A stretch of DNA of 64,000 bases from Bursaphelenchus xylophilus (Eukaryota > Nematoda > Chromadorea > Rhabditida > Aphelenchoididae). Positions 1 through 12,194 of the stretch are shown one piece after another. The translations under genes and the position numbers were made by a program. Below the pieces are notes generated by a model. The model was not told the DNA's origin. It did no database searches and was given only the letters and a program-made list of their open reading frames with translations. The DNA is taken from assembly GCA_904066235.2 (NCBI GenBank), contig CAJFCV020000004.1, positions 11,780,001 through 11,844,000 of the forward strand. Reading direction: 5' to 3'. Position 1 is the stretch's first letter. Each line of letters starts with the position of its first letter.

Positions 1-2
1 AG

Positions 3-173
3 CCCACCAGAAGTACTCCCCTTAAGCCAAAAACCACTCCCTCTCCGCCTTCACCGGTACCCGACTATAACTCCGAAGAATATGGAGAAGTTGCTCCCAA
101 AAAGTCGATTCTATTGTCGCCGCCCTATGTCTTTTATCCCATTTTGGCATTTGCCCATATGATGTTCCAATAA
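3..173 (+). CDS. 3'-terminal exon of an unidentified gene (partial)
   Basis: An open frame enters from the left edge and ends with TAA at 171-173. It encodes about 56 residues: a proline/threonine/serine-rich stretch, then acidic tyrosine residues (DYNSEEYGE), then a hydrophobic C-terminus (YVFYPILAFAHMMFQ). Codon choice is typical of a nematode exon, with many C-ending proline, threonine and serine codons. An AATAAA overlaps the stop region at 169-174, which supports this being a real last exon. Upstream exons lie outside the window, so the family cannot be named. A chance ORF is possible. Confidence 0.45.
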   Translation, partial: PTRSTPLKPKTTPSPPSPVPDYNSEEYGEVAPKKSILLSPPYVFYPILAFAHMMFQ

Positions 174-174
174 A
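169..174 (+). terminator. AATAAA polyadenylation signal of the left-edge gene
   Basis: AATAAA begins two bases before the TAA stop, so the 3' UTR would be very short if this signal is used. Confidence 0.4.
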
Positions 175-448
175 CATAAATTTAGTTTTAGTTTACTCGG
201 TTAAGGAAATTCAGGGCACCAAAAATTTATTCGAAATTTTTAAACCCCAATTTGAAAGCATAGGCAACGAAGTGGTACGGCAACCCGAAATAGAAGAAAA
301 ATGTTTCCCGCCCACTTTTGAATTTCGTCCAAACGAAGTGTCAAAATTGAGAAAAGAAGTAAAATAAAAGCCGAGAAAAATATTTTTCGGTCGGAAAAAA
401 TCCGAGAAATTCTTTTGTGACATTTGGTTTGATCTCAACCGATACAAA

Positions 449-670
449 ATGGGCCAACTGTCGAAAGTTGCCAGGAAACACTTCGGGTTGCCGTGCCTGG
501 TGGTTTGTAAAGTCGCTGGCGTGATTCTTGACGTCTGCACTGTGCAGAAAAAATCAGGGTGCGAGCGACAGCGCAAAAAAGCAAGAAATTGCACAGTCCA
601 AAGAAAACTTTTGTTCTCGCGCAATGCATGTCGCCGATTTCAGTCCATCGGCTTTCCGGAAGGACTAATA
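449..670. mobile_element. Family D repeat copy
   Basis: About 220 bp related to copies at 28822-29035, 39330-39505 and 53395-53640. Shared phrases include GCAAGAAATTGCACAGT and ends resembling TAGTCCTTCCGGAAAG in inverted orientation. It is directly abutted at 671-690 by a lone end of family M2 (CAGTGGGGGACCTGATCCAG). Confidence 0.5.
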
Positions 671-692
671 CAGTGGGGGACCTGATCCAGCA

Positions 693-2026
693 CAGTGCCT
701 GTCTCGAAAATCACTCCACCAACGTTGAGAACGGACTTGTAACCAGTAATGCTGTGCTTCGGACATTTTTCTCGGATTAAGCCATGCGGATGGCAACTCA
801 ATTCTTACGGTCTTCCCAATGTCCTTTGTGCATCATGAGGAAGTGAATTTGTGGTGAAAACCCCATATTGGGTTCGGTCTGAATTTTGTCCTCTTACTAT
901 CACGTACAACGCGTTGTAATGTCTCCAAATTTTTGAACTCTTATCGCACGTCACTGTTTCTTTCACCCTAAGCTTTGTTTTTTCGGCCACCACACATTTC
1001 GAATTTGACGAACTTTAAAATCAAGAGATTCTACCTTGTGTTGATTGAGTGATCGTTAGGAATTATGGGGTGTCACCCGTTCTTTTATGATTGATTGTGG
1101 AAATGGTCTGGTTGCAGGCGAGACGGTGGGTTCCTCAGTTTTAATATGAGAATTGAGAAATTTGTAGCAGGTAAAAGTCTTACAAGGAAGTTTCGGCAGG
1201 GCGTCGCGACCTTTGCGGGCAACCACTTCGTGGGCAGCCAACATTTGCAGATTAGAATTACGATTTTTCTACCGTAATCTACGTAGTATAATAGAAATTT
1301 TGCATTGACAACTTTTTTGGTATCGATAAGCGCACGAATCTATTGAATTCGTCCACCGCTTTTGAATTTATGGAGGTTTGTTTCCAGAAAATGTTTTCTG
1401 AACCTTTAAAAATGCCTGGTTAACCTTGTGGTAGCTATTCAAGTCACTGATACTCCTGTTCTAAACAAATGTTGGCTGATTTTCAAACATTGCCACAGAA
1501 TCGTCGTGATTCTTTTAACTGCCCGCAAAGTGGTTGTCCACAAGTGTTGGCCCGCCTCGGCGGTGTTTGGGAAGCTAGAGTTATCGGTCCTGCCAATGCC
1601 CTAGAAAATTATGCATGAAATTTTTACAATGAATCTCTATGGCCTCGCTACTATCAGTCTGTGGGGAAAATGATGCGGGCTTTGTCATAAGTTATATTTA
1701 AGTATGCATGTAAAAATTTTCCTGTGGTCACTCAAACAAAGCCATGATAAAAAGTGCAATTGCACACCAGAATTTTCGCGAAACCCAAACCGCGTTCTTT
1801 GCAAGTTCACCTTTTCATGTGATCAGTTACACTCTTAACTTCGTTTTTATTTACGGACGACCAAGGTTATTATTATTGCGGCATGCTGCAGTTTCATAAA
1901 CAGCGGTTCAAATAGACTTTTTTGGGTGGAGCTTGAAATATTTTGTCGTTATGTCGTTCAAGTTGTGGCTTCTGTGACTCTTTATCAAGTTTTTTTTATT
2001 CTGCTAATCTGTAAGTTAAGATTTAG
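693..2026. other. Intergenic region upstream of the MFS transporter
   Basis: About 1.3 kb with only short open frames and no recognised domain. It should hold the promoter of the MFS gene, but no specific motif stands out. Confidence 0.5.
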
Positions 2027-5000
2027 ATGGAGAACGAAGCAATTATTGGATTCACGAAACGCTCAACGCCATGGCGAAGCATCGCGGTTATGGCGGGCTT
2101 GGAATTTGGCTATGGATTTCAACTGGCGCTTTATTTGGCTCCCATCTGGCCGTATTTACAAGTTGTACGAAAAGTTTCTTTCTTATTGTTAGAATGGGAA
2201 GTACCCCAAGTGCGACGCTCAGGTTTTCTTTCAATTTTACACAACGTCAGGCATATACTACATATCAATCGCTGAAGGTTTTAGATTGCGCTTTTCTGGT
2301 GGAGCCGGGATATTGAACAACCCTTGACGCCGAGAGAGTACGCGAGATGCGGAGAGCGTCACAGGGAAAAACACCTTTTGGGGAAAGCTTTGCTAGCTTC
2401 GTGCGGAAAAAAACTATTTTTTTGCCGAAAAAATTACTTACTATCTACGGCAGAAATAGACATGAAAATTTTTGCCAAAAAATTGACAAAAACAGTCACC
2501 TTTTTGCCAACTTTCAATCTTAAAATGTTGACCGTTTTTGCAAAGCGCGAGCCAGGAGTCTCGCATTTGTTGAAAAAAATTATTCTAAATTTGTGCCAAG
2601 TTTCACCAAAACCTGAGCGTTGCACTAGCGCTACTTCCGCAATAACAATAAGCCAAATTACGACGGCCGATTTCTTACACACAATATCTTTCCAGATCGA
2701 CAAATCAGCTTCAGACCGCTTCTACGGCCTGATTGTTATGGCCAACGCGCTGGGCCAGCTGATCGCCTGTCCTCTCTTCGGATTTTGGAGCCGACGAGTT
2801 TCGACGATAGTCACACCAATATATCTATGCTTGACGCTGACATTGCTGGGAAATATTTTGTTTCTAACGGCCGCGTTTCTGCCTGACAATGCAAAGTTTG
2901 TAATTTTGATCAGCCGATTTGTTATTGGGACTGGAGAGGCTGTGTTGACGTTGACGCGGAGCTACACAGCTATGGCGAGCCTGCCTAGCGACAGATCCAA
3001 AGCGTATGGGTTCTCGGCCGCCGGATTGGCGTTGGGATTGCTGGTTGGACCAGGTAAGGTTAAAGTGTCTGAAGTTGTTTTTTTATAACGTATACCATAA
3101 GGGAGAGACTCAAGATACGACGGCCGGATACTGACGAAATTTGAGGCTAATTCAGATTGATTATTTTTAAGGGTATATGCTAGGTTTTTCGTGCTCACTT
3201 TGAGAGAAATTAATGAGATTTTTAAATCCGGAGGTTGTCAAAAATGTTGCACTTTTTGACGAATTTTGGCATGAAAAGTTTCATGCCTATAACTACCCTA
3301 GTGAGCAATGTTTCTACAAAAAATCAACTTTTTCCGCGTGAAACTTGCAAAGATACGGCCAAGAATTTTTTTTCTCTGTGACCTTCCTTCGCGTCTCACA
3401 TATTCTCTCGGCCACAAAGATCGTTCAATATCTCGGCTGAGCCTACAAAGCATGAGCTAAAATTTGCAAGAATTGATATGTGGCCTAAGCTTGATAGGTA
3501 TACAAAATTTGAAGAAAATATGAACGTCGCACTTGTGGTACTACACTTCCTTGTCAGCATAATTTCCCCCCCTATTTCCAGCAATTCAAATCGCCTTTTC
3601 CTTCCTCGACTACCCCGGCATCCTGCTCTTCTCCAGGCTTCGCCTCAACCTCTACACAATCGCGCCGCTCGCGGTGTTGTTGACCACACTCATCGAGCTT
3701 TTTGTTTTCAAGTTCGTCTTCGAAGAGACGTATCCCGCCATTGTGAAAGACAAAACAACGCAGGAAAAGATCCGCTGCGACAAGCTGGCGATGGTTGTAA
3801 TGTACTTTGCACGGTTCTGTCAATATTTTTCATTCGCTTGTGCAGAAACGTAGGTTCTGGAAGGTTCTTCCAAATTTCTTGGCTACAGTACCATCTGAAT
3901 TTTTTAACAATGTCATTTATAGTTTGGCAGCGACTTATATTATGTCAATGTACGCCAAAACTCACGACGAAACGGCCACATTGTTGTCGATTTTGAATAC
4001 AATCGAAGGATTGCTGGCTTTGGCGGCTTATGTGTTCTTTATCGTCGTCAAGGTGGAGAAATGGTAAGGAATCGTTTATGGGGAGCAAGTACATAGGTGT
4101 TATATACAGTAATGCACCCACAGTCAGTGGAAAAAACGTACCATTTTGCATCCGGGAAGTATCAAAAATGTGGCGAAATGCTTCCCTCTCCAAGTAAAAA
4201 AAAGCGCGCCCGCTCTTTTTGAGAGGGAAAGGGCGCGCCATTCAAGACAAAGTTTTTTTCACCTGGAGAGGGAAGCATTTTGCCACATTTTTGATACTTC
4301 CTGGATGCAAAATGGTATATTTTTTTGCCACTGGATCAAGTCCCCCGCTGTAGTCATCAAAAATGTATATACACTGTTGGTTCCAGGAAGGAACGAAAAT
4401 ACCGAAAAAAGGTTCCCTTTCTGGCCAAAAAAGAAGAAAAGGAATTTTGATCAAAAAGGATCCATTCGCAAATTTAACGTCGAAAATTGCCGATAAACAA
4501 CTTTTTTTAGGATCTCCTTCCGGCTCCTCTCCATTATCGGTTTTCTTGGCCTTACGATCTTGCCGTTCGCCGGAATTCCCTACCCCTTCTATCCGACCAA
4601 CATTGCAATCGCTGCGACGGTGAACAGTAAGTTTCTTTGTTTTTTTTAGTTTAAAGTGACATCGAACACCGCAATCCGATGTTTGAAACTATTGCATTTT
4701 CTTAAACGAAGTTTCTAGTATGGGAGCGTCGGGAATGAGTAGCAATTTGTCAAGCTGTTCAGATCTTTCTTGCTTATTACAGCAATAAGTCGAAGTGTTG
4801 AAAAAATGACAAATCACTAAATTGCTTTTGGGAAGAAACGATTTTTCTGGAGATTGGGGGAGCTGCAAATATCATATTATAAATTTGCAATCAAAAAGTA
4901 TCCATTTGTCGTCAAAAAATTAACATTGAAAACTCTAACTTTAGACGTCACATCTCCCGGATGTTCCACAGCACTGTATTCGTGGTGTTATGATACAAAA

Positions 5001-5862
5001 CAAGTCAATTTCCTCGTGTTCACAATAGCGCTGGTAGTCAGCATTGGAGCCGTTTTCAACATGATGACAGTCGTGTTGAGCACAATGTTCTCAAAGATTA
5101 TTGGGCCAAAGCCGCAGACTTGCCAACAGAGCTTCTTCCAGTCAACGGCATGTTTTGGAAGGATTGTTGGTCCGGTTTTGATAAGGTAGGAGTAATTGCA
5201 GTGTATAAATAGGCAGAGTGTTTCTGATTTATAACAATTTGATGCCGCTAGGTTAAAAAACGACCTGTAAATTTTTGACAGTTTGACCCAGGGTCTTAAA
5301 AAGTAAGCCTAATGCAGTATTACCTCAAAAATGGTAAGCTTCTCAAGCGCGACGCTCAGATCTTCTATAATTTTTGCGGGAACGTTTCGCACGCTACACT
5401 TATCAATTCCTAAAAGCCTTGGCTTCAGCTTGGAAGAGACAGCCGAGATATTCGGCGATCTCTGTAGCCGAGAGAGTACGCTAAACAAGCAGAGCGCTCA
5501 GTGAGCGAAATCATTCGACCACTTCTCTGCCTGATTCGTGTGAAAAAAGTTGATTTCTTGTTCAACATTTTTCTTCATGGTATAAAAGGGAAAAGAAAAG
5601 TTTTATGCCAAAATTGGCAAAAATGTTGTCGTATTTTTGCCAGTAATTAAACGCTATGTATGGACATGACAAACAACCATTTTCCTTTGTAAAATACGAT
5701 TCTTGCAGCTCCCTCTTCACAAGATACGGCCCAGCCGCCGCATGGCTCTCCCAACTAGCCCTACTCTTTGTTGTTCTCATAGTTTTATCCTCCACATATC
5801 ATCGACTGGTGCCGGCGCAATTCGAACCGCCTTACAAGAAACAAACCAACGCAAGGCATTGA
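2027..5862 (+). CDS. Major facilitator superfamily transporter, MFSD8/CLN7-like, 470 aa, 7 exons
   Basis: Exons 2027-2161, 2696-3053, 3582-3849, 3923-4063, 4511-4626, 4945-5185 and 5709-5862 join in frame to 471 codons including the stop. N-terminal PWRSI (residues 15-19) precedes TM1, followed by WPYLQID (41-47), NALGQ and FGFWSRR (62-79), and a RSYTA motif at 133-137. These match the layout of MFSD8/CLN7 family members, which are lysosomal membrane proteins in animals. GPAIQ, an NLYT stretch and a late GC/WC loop (346-354) also fit. The length gives a 12-TM MFS fold. For exon 4 the acceptor at 3922 was chosen because the nearer AG at 3888 runs into a stop; 3922 gives the expected ET-x-YIMSMY join. 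The exon 1 donor (CAA|GTTGTA) is weak. Introns 1, 2, 4 and 6 contain repeats. The transported substrate cannot be inferred. Confidence 0.88.
2194..2642. mobile_element. Family A foldback element in MFS intron 1
   Basis: Starts GGGAAGTACCCCAAGTGCGA and ends with the inverted counterpart (TGAGCGTTGCACTAGCGCTA). Both halves carry the family phrase around GCAAAGCGCGAGC. It makes up most of intron 1. Confidence 0.75.
3110..3560. mobile_element. Degenerate family A element in MFS intron 2
   Basis: Carries the family landmarks TTTCATGCCTATAACTACC, a Ctc-rich CTCTCGGCCACAAAGATCGT and a terminal GTCGCACTTGTGGTACT. The left end is eroded. Confidence 0.65.
4117..4350. mobile_element. Family M2 element in MFS intron 4
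   Basis: Inverted arms contain CGTACCATTTTGCATCCGGG and its complement, and the right end reads GATCAAGTCCCCCGCTG. TA dinucleotides flank both ends (4115-4116 and 4351-4352). The left terminus is eroded. Confidence 0.8.
5320..5655. mobile_element. Partial family A element in MFS intron 6
   Basis: Contains GCGACGCTCAGATCTTC, GCCGAGAGAGTACGCTAAAC and GTGTGAAAAAAGTTGATTT landmarks. The right half is truncated. Confidence 0.6.
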
Positions 5863-5875
5863 AAAGAGATATCAG

Positions 5876-5881
5876 TTTATT
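5876..5881 (-). terminator. AATAAA candidate polyadenylation signal of the SLC13 gene
   Basis: The minus-strand AATAAA is 200 nt beyond the SLC13 stop and only 14 nt past the stop of the convergent MFS gene, so the two 3' ends probably overlap. Confidence 0.4.
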
Positions 5882-6081
5882 ATACTGTAATTATGTTTGC
5901 AATGTACACGGAATGATGAGATAAATTATGTATATACCTGTGGCGTTAGGAAATTGCATAGCTTCAGAATCTCTGAATTCGAAAATTTTGCCTAAAGGAA
6001 TTTGGAGTCGGACCTAAGGCTTTGTGGAAAAAAGGCAGAAAGATTTGACCCTAAGGGGATGAAATACACGGCAGCAAGGGT

Positions 6082-9000
6082 TTACATAATTTCACCAGAC
6101 TCATATACCTTAAGGGCGGTTTGATTCGCCCATGCCGGCATCGTGTCCAGGTCGAAAATCCAAGTCCCATACGTCATTGTGATGCCCTGCAGCAAAATGA
6201 ATCCAACGACGTTGAGGATTAAGCCAGCTTTTGCCATGTCCATCAAACTCATCACTTTCAGCCCAAAAACAATCGCATTGGGCGGCGTTGCGGCCGGGAA
6301 CATGAAGGAATACGAGCAGGACAAAGTGATCGGCAGGATGAAGAGCAACGGGTTGGCTTGACGCGCCTGAGCCAACGAGTCCATCATGGGAATGAAGATC
6401 GACGCGGTTGTGACGTTGGAGGAGAACTCGGTAAGGCAGGTCACGATGAGGCCGCTGAGCATGAGGAACGCCCAGTTGGGGAGGAGATGATTGAATTCGG
6501 CCAAATGTCGGGAAATCAGCTTGGAGAGGCCGGATTTTTCGACTCCTGAAAAAAAACGGTAGGTAAGATTTGCAATATTTATTTTTCTGTCATTTTGTGA
6601 CACTGGCTTGCAGTGCAAAGCTAAGATTTCCTTTAAATTTTGCAAACGGGCTGGGCACTGACTACTCATCAATTCTTTAAGATTTTAGCTAGCCGTTTTT
6701 TGAAAAAGTACATTCAACGATAAGTGTACGGAACGCAAAGTGCGGTCAAAGATATAAGCTTTTCTTGCCCACATCTTCATCAGTCTGCCGGGAAATAATG
6801 AGCACAATTCCGCTGCGCCATTCTGTTTGCTAAATTGAAAAGCAAATTGATTTTGTCGCGACACAATTCATTTTCTCGGCGGCGTTGCGATCTAAGGCTC
6901 GCTATTTTCCCGACAGACTGAGAGCAGCTTCGCGTAGAAAAAATCGCGTTCTTCTGAACGAAATACTCCGGCGTGCGCTACACCTTTACATAGACTTTCT
7001 AAAGCATTTATCCTTACCGGCAGCAATACCATATCCACCACCAAGGAGGAGGAATGTGCTCCATGCGAATTTCTCCTGCATATGTCTCCAAGTGATAATC
7101 GTCGGGATCTTCTTGTCGCCCACATAAGTGAAAGGATTCTCTGCGGGCAAGAAGAACAATAGCAGGCAAATAAACATCGCTACCGTGCCGTCGCTGACGT
7201 AGCTGAAAGAAAAATAAGATTAGTATAGTTGTATTGATGACATAAGGCGTTAACGGCTCAATAAAACGACGCTTACCCTTTTCGGAACAAGTCGCCCCAT
7301 CCCGGGAACACCTTAGGGTTTCTAAACAGCCATAGCGTCACAATCAAGATGAAAATGACCATCAAGTTCTTTTCCACGTATCGCATCGGACCCAGCATGC
7401 TGTATTTTTTCTGCAGAAGCCTCATAATCACATCGTTTTGACTGTTGTCGAACGATCTGAAAATTTATACTCATCAGCCCAGAAAATCTCGAAAAAATTG
7501 TTTTCTGGCTACAAGTTCAACTCACTTGAATCCAATGAACAGAATAACCAGCCAGAAGTACAGAACAATTACCAGCACTCCAGAGATGGGCAGAGAATAA
7601 GTGAGCCAAGAGAAGAACGTGATCGGCTGATTGCTTCCGTACCTCTGATCCATGTACCCACTGAGGACGATGTTGGCACCAGTGGCTGTTAACATAATTG
7701 TGCCGGCGGAGGAGGCAGTAAAGCAGGTGGAAAGTAGCAGGCCTTTGTAGATATTGACTCGATCGGCGGGGACGCCGGACAAATTGAGACCTTCGTCTCC
7801 AACTTCCTCTTCATCCGAGTCCTCTAGTTGGGCTTCTTTGTCGTCGCTAAAAGAAGAAATTGCAACTGAGATTGTTGTAGGTTCAATTTCAAGCCGCAGA
7901 AAGCGTTTTTTTTACTTTTTTTGGGAGATTTTAAGTTACGATTTTACATTTTTCTGCACTTTTTTACGACAAAATTTTGAAAATTTTATTTTTTGTATAA
8001 TTCTGACATTTTTCGGCATTTGACATTTTGTTATTGGTTTTTGGACGAAATGTCACAAAAATTATATTGTCCATTTAATCCCATAAAGAGACTTTTTGTG
8101 TTGCAAAAGCAAATTAACAACCTACCCAGAGCGACAAGTCTCCAACTCCTTGATCACAGCCACTACAATGGGGACCATCAACGCAGTGGTCGCGGTATTC
8201 GAAATAAAAAACGAAAGCACAGAAGTGGCGCCCATAAATCCCAACAACAATCGTCTTGGATTGGGGCCGGTTGTCAGCAAGATCTTCAACGCCACCCTTT
8301 CATGGAAATTGCTGACCTCCACCGCCACGGCCAGCACCATTGAGCCGAAGAAGAGGACGTTGCTGTCGGAGAAGTAGACAGTCGAGATGTGCCGCGCGTT
8401 GGTCACTCCGAACAGTGGGTAAGCCAAGATGGGGATCAAGGCGGTCACGGCGATTGGGAGAGCTTGAGAGATCCAGTAATAGGCCATAATGCAGACCACA
8501 TATGCGGCATAGGCTTCCTGAAAGGAGAGGAGGATTTTTGATAAGCAAAATTGCTGTTTTGAATGGGCTAAGGCCAATTCATATTGGATAAATTCCAGCT
8601 ATGAATCTGTCGGGAAAATAATGAGCACAATTTTGCTGCCGCAATCACATCTCTACAGTGAAAAACAACTTGATTTTGACACGATACATCTCATTTTCTC
8701 AACGGCGATGTGATTTTCGATGCGGCAGAGTGCTCATTATTTTCCCGACAGACTTATAGAATATTGGTTATTTTTGGAACACCTCAATTAAATGTTTTTT
8801 CTGAGCCGTTTATTGCTACACTTCATAATGTAATTTTTGATCATTTCTGTTCAAATTTCCTCCTACATCAAATGCTATCTTTATGGCTTCAAAATTGCCG
8901 TTTAATGGCTTCAATTCAGCAAAATTCAGCAATTTTACGCCGCTTTACTGCCCATATGACACTTTCAGTCTCGGTGCGTTGAAAGATCAGCAAAGGCCAT

Positions 9001-9321
9001 GCGAAAACAGTACTGATAAAATCGGTCGGCGAGAGTAATCACGCAGCCAATAAAACATGTCATTCCTCGAAGGAATTCGAAGAGTTCTCGGACATTACGG
9101 GCTTATCAGTACCTGTTCCCAAATTTAGCATGATTTCTCAAACTTTTTGCAAACTTGGCTGAGCCGTACTTGAAATATACATGCTTGGAAAAGACTCCTA
9201 CCTTCCTTGGCCATAGCAACGGGATAAACGAGAAGAGGACCGGCGCCAGGATGACTTTGAGCTGCTGACGAAGCGACTTTAGGCGGCGAAACCCAGCCGA
9301 GGAGCGGAAGTTGGTGGACAT
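6082..9321 (-). CDS. SLC13/DASS sodium-coupled di-/tricarboxylate cotransporter, 553 aa, 6 exons
   Basis: Minus-strand exons 9321-9202, 8517-8126, 7846-7526, 7456-7277, 7202-7018 and 6545-6082 join exactly to 554 codons. The protein shows both signature substrate/sodium-site motifs of the DASS family: SNTATT at 146-151 and SNVTT at 442-446. It also has the WISQALP/VTALIP stretch near 55-69, GGGYGIAAG at 392-400, and the family-typical SYSFMFPAATPPNAIVF near 478-493. An acidic cytoplasmic loop (EDSDEEE) lies in exon 3. Length and hydrophobicity fit animal NaCT/NaDC/INDY and nematode NAC proteins, which import succinate or citrate at the plasma membrane. Which substrate is preferred cannot be told. 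CAG|G directly precedes the ATG and could be a trans-splice acceptor. Introns 1 and 5 each carry an M1 element. The gene is convergent with the MFS gene. Confidence 0.93.
6781..6921. mobile_element. Family M1 element in SLC13 intron 5
   Basis: Ends CAGTCTGCCGGGAAATAATG and the inverted CTATTTTCCCGACAGACTG, with the internal phrase TTTTGTCGCGACACAATTCA. Confidence 0.85.
8604..8755. mobile_element. Family M1 element in SLC13 intron 1
   Basis: Inverted ends CTGTCGGGAAAATAATGAGC and GCTCATTATTTTCCCGACAG flank the usual middle with GCGACAGAG-like and CGGCGATG segments. Confidence 0.85.
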
Positions 9322-9404
9322 CCTGAAAATGCATTATGAATGAACAATTGAGAAGTATCAACACGTAGCACGATATATTATATATTTTGTAAACGAAAAT
9401 AAGT

Positions 9405-9502
9405 TAAAAATGAAATTGTGTCGCGGCAAAGTCAAATTGTTTTCCACTTCGGCGACACGGCTGGCGCATCGACATTGTGCTCATTATTTTCCCGACAGAC
9501 TG
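9405..9502. mobile_element. Right half of a family M1 element
   Basis: Only the right end is present (GTGCTCATTATTTTCCCGAC); the left arm is missing. Confidence 0.7.
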
Positions 9503-9570
9503 TTATCTTGCGCAAAATTTCAATAGATAAACTAACTCATTATTCATTCAACTCCTCATCTATTTATTAT

Positions 9571-9727
9571 CGGTCTGTCGGGAAAATAATGTGAATTTGC
9601 CGCGGCAAAATGTATTGCCTCGTCGCAGTCGCACGATAAACTTTCTGCCATGGCTACCAGTCGCAAAGCGTTAGTGTTTCAAGTCCACATTATTTTCACG
9701 AATCCACATTATTTTCCCGACGGACTG
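9571..9727. mobile_element. Family M1 element, GTGGATTT subtype
   Basis: Inverted ends CGGTCTGTCGGGAAAATAAT and TCCACATTATTTTCCCGACG. The right end phrase TCCACATTATTTTC is present twice in tandem, a small internal duplication. Confidence 0.8.
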
Positions 9728-10331
9728 ATAGCCACCAAAATAACTCCCGTTTACCCCCCAACACCCTACAATCTCCCACTTATCACCGTCTCTCTGGCTA
9801 CCAGCCATCAACCACGTTCTCTCCAAACACACCAAAAATTCGAATTTTACGCCTGTCTAAAGACGCGTGTTCCGGCTTAAAGTCTTTGCAGTGATAAAGA
9901 CCCGCTTATAAGGTTTGTCGGAGTACTCCTGAACAGAGGCAAAAACCCCGCTGATAAGGCCGACTTACACGATCTATTGTTATCAACGGAATTTAATAAA
10001 TGTATTTATAGTTAGAGGAATGCTGGAACTTGTGATCGAGGAGCTTAAGGAGCTTATAAAGGCAGGAAATGGGGAAATTGAAGACTACTGATAGGCAATT
10101 GATCTTTGAACGGAAGCTTTTTTCCGATAAAGGCGAGTTGAGAGAGTCTACAAAACGTTGGCATCAAAAACTCGTTTCCATTTAATCAGAATATCACAAA
10201 TTTCTGAATAGAAATTCTAAAGCAAAATTACTTATATATAGTTTGTTAGAACAATAATGGGAACCATGTCGTTTCTTGTATTGCGAAAGTCACGATATAT
10301 GACTGGAAAATCTTAGCTGCACTTTTATTTT

Positions 10332-10475
10332 CAGTCTGTCGGGAAAATAATGAGCACAATTCATTAGGTTCGCTGAAGTGAAAAGCGATTTGATTTTGTC
10401 GCGACACAATCTATTTTCTCGGCGATGATGCAATTTTCAATGCGGTAGTCTGCTCATTATTTTCCCGACAGAATG
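10332..10475. mobile_element. Family M1 element
   Basis: Inverted ends CAGTCTGTCGGGAAAATAAT and CATTATTTTCCCGACAGAAT, AGCACA subtype. Confidence 0.85.
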
Positions 10476-11412
10476 AAAAATTTTATGTTGTATTTGCCAG
10501 GATACGCAGCGATTTTTATGCCGAGCGGTCGGTCTTTCTCTGCGATCGTTGCCCTACAAGAAACAGGGCTAGTTATCTTATTATAATAACCGGCAACATC
10601 CATAGAAAAAGGCTCAAAAACTTTAAGTAAAAGTAGCTCAAAAACTTTATAACCAGAAACCAACCGTCTTGAAATTAGCCAAGTTTAAACACAAGGAAAA
10701 TTTAGGCATTTGATTACTTATATATTCTAAATACACATAATTGCTCCTTACTGCATAGAAGATCTACCCACAAATCCACAGCCTACTTGCCTGACAATTT
10801 CAAGCCCTAAAAATAGCTGCCGACTCCAATTAAAGCTGACCTCTCACCGCTAACACTACGACTGTGAACACAATCCAACCCACTCGCAACACACAACAAT
10901 GAGAAGACTCTGATCCCAAAAATACACAGTATAATAACGCCCCAAGCAAATCCTCGCTTTCTAAAAGTTACTTCTGTCCCCACCCATATATTATATATAG
11001 AAAATAGTCTTTGGTAGGGCGAAGGTGATCTCTCATTTATCGGTTGACGAAATCACTATGACTCGGTGCGTTTTCGGTTTGGGGAATCCGCTGAAGATGA
11101 GATCGCGAAAACGAGATTTATATAAGAACTTTATGGGGAAGGTGATTGGAAACGAATCGGTAAACATTCGGTTATGAACGTGCAGTTACGGAGATTAATA
11201 TGCTAAATTGTTGATGGTGAAAGGACTTTGGGATTTGGGAAGGTATATTATTTAAACACGAGGTTTGTAAACGACCACGTTCTAACGTAGTTCTGGGTGC
11301 AAAAAGCTTCACAGTTTTGCTGTTGTTTGGTATAGAATGAACTACTGTTCATCAAATAACAGGGCAATCCAAGGTAATCAAAAATCAAAAAAGTCCAAAG
11401 AATATTACATAT

Positions 11413-11564
11413 CAGTCTGTCGGGAAAATAATGTGGATTCATCACCCTTTGGAATCGCTCATAATCGCTTAGCGACGATTAGCCGCGGCCTGAGATTTGG
11501 TGTTTGGTTGCGACAGAGCTAGAATTTAGCTGCGGAAAATCCATATTATTTTCGCGACAAACTT
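11413..11564. mobile_element. Family M1 element, GTGGATT subtype
   Basis: Left end CAGTCTGTCGGGAAAATAAT. The right end is eroded (TATTATTTTCGCGACAAACT). Confidence 0.8.
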
Positions 11565-12194
11565 ATATACAGTGTGGACCATAATTAAAAGTGCACCTTA
11601 AAAATACGACAGCTTTCGTGATAGCCTATAGAAATTTGCAAAAAATTGACAAAAATATGCGACAATTTCGACACATGTAAAATCAAGATTGGTTGTGAAA
11701 AGCACTATTTGGAATTTAAAAAAAAACCTGCCACAAAAATCCTATCTACCCTTGCGTCATCCTCTATCAAAACTCAAACGCAAAGAGCATTTTTTAATTA
11801 ATTTTCCCGCCTCCTTAAATCGTTGCTATATTTCATAACTTCTTTATCTACAACATAGTTTTTGGCGCTCGAAAAATACAATTATTATTGATTTGATCAT
11901 TCGAAATTTTTTTTCTCGACCTGACAAAATAGCTCCAGGACATCTCTGGCCGTATTTTACCCACATTCAAAAAAGTTTTGAAACATAACAACGGATGGCA
12001 TTGGACTTTTGTGGGCTATGAGATCAACTAAAAAAAGCGAATTTTGAAATGACCGCTTGTGACCACGGGAAGGCCCATTTTAAACGCAATAAAAGAGTTT
12101 TGTTTGATCAAGGCTATCGTCATATTTTCTTCGGCCCAACGCTTTCAATGACCCTACTGCCAGAAATTAGTCGTGACCCTCTCAAGACCAATGA

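Larger units (their letters stand above)
9728..12190. other. Intergenic DNA with scattered M1 copies
   Basis: AT-rich sequence with no recognised coding region. Apart from M1 elements at 10332-10475 and 11413-11564 nothing could be assigned. It includes the region upstream of the SLC13 start. Confidence 0.5.

Noticed and set aside
2324..3088. 254-codon frame taken as a single coding unit
   Set aside because: Only its 3' part (2696-3053) is MFS exon 2; the 5' part translates a family A element in the intron.
3850..3888. Short intron using the AG at 3888 for MFS exon 4
   Set aside because: With the canonical donor at 3850 it gives a frameshift to a stop; the AG at 3922 keeps frame and family sequence.
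11573..11760. Tc1-like terminus (TACAGTGTGGACCATAATTA)
   Set aside because: No inverted partner found nearby, so not called as an element.
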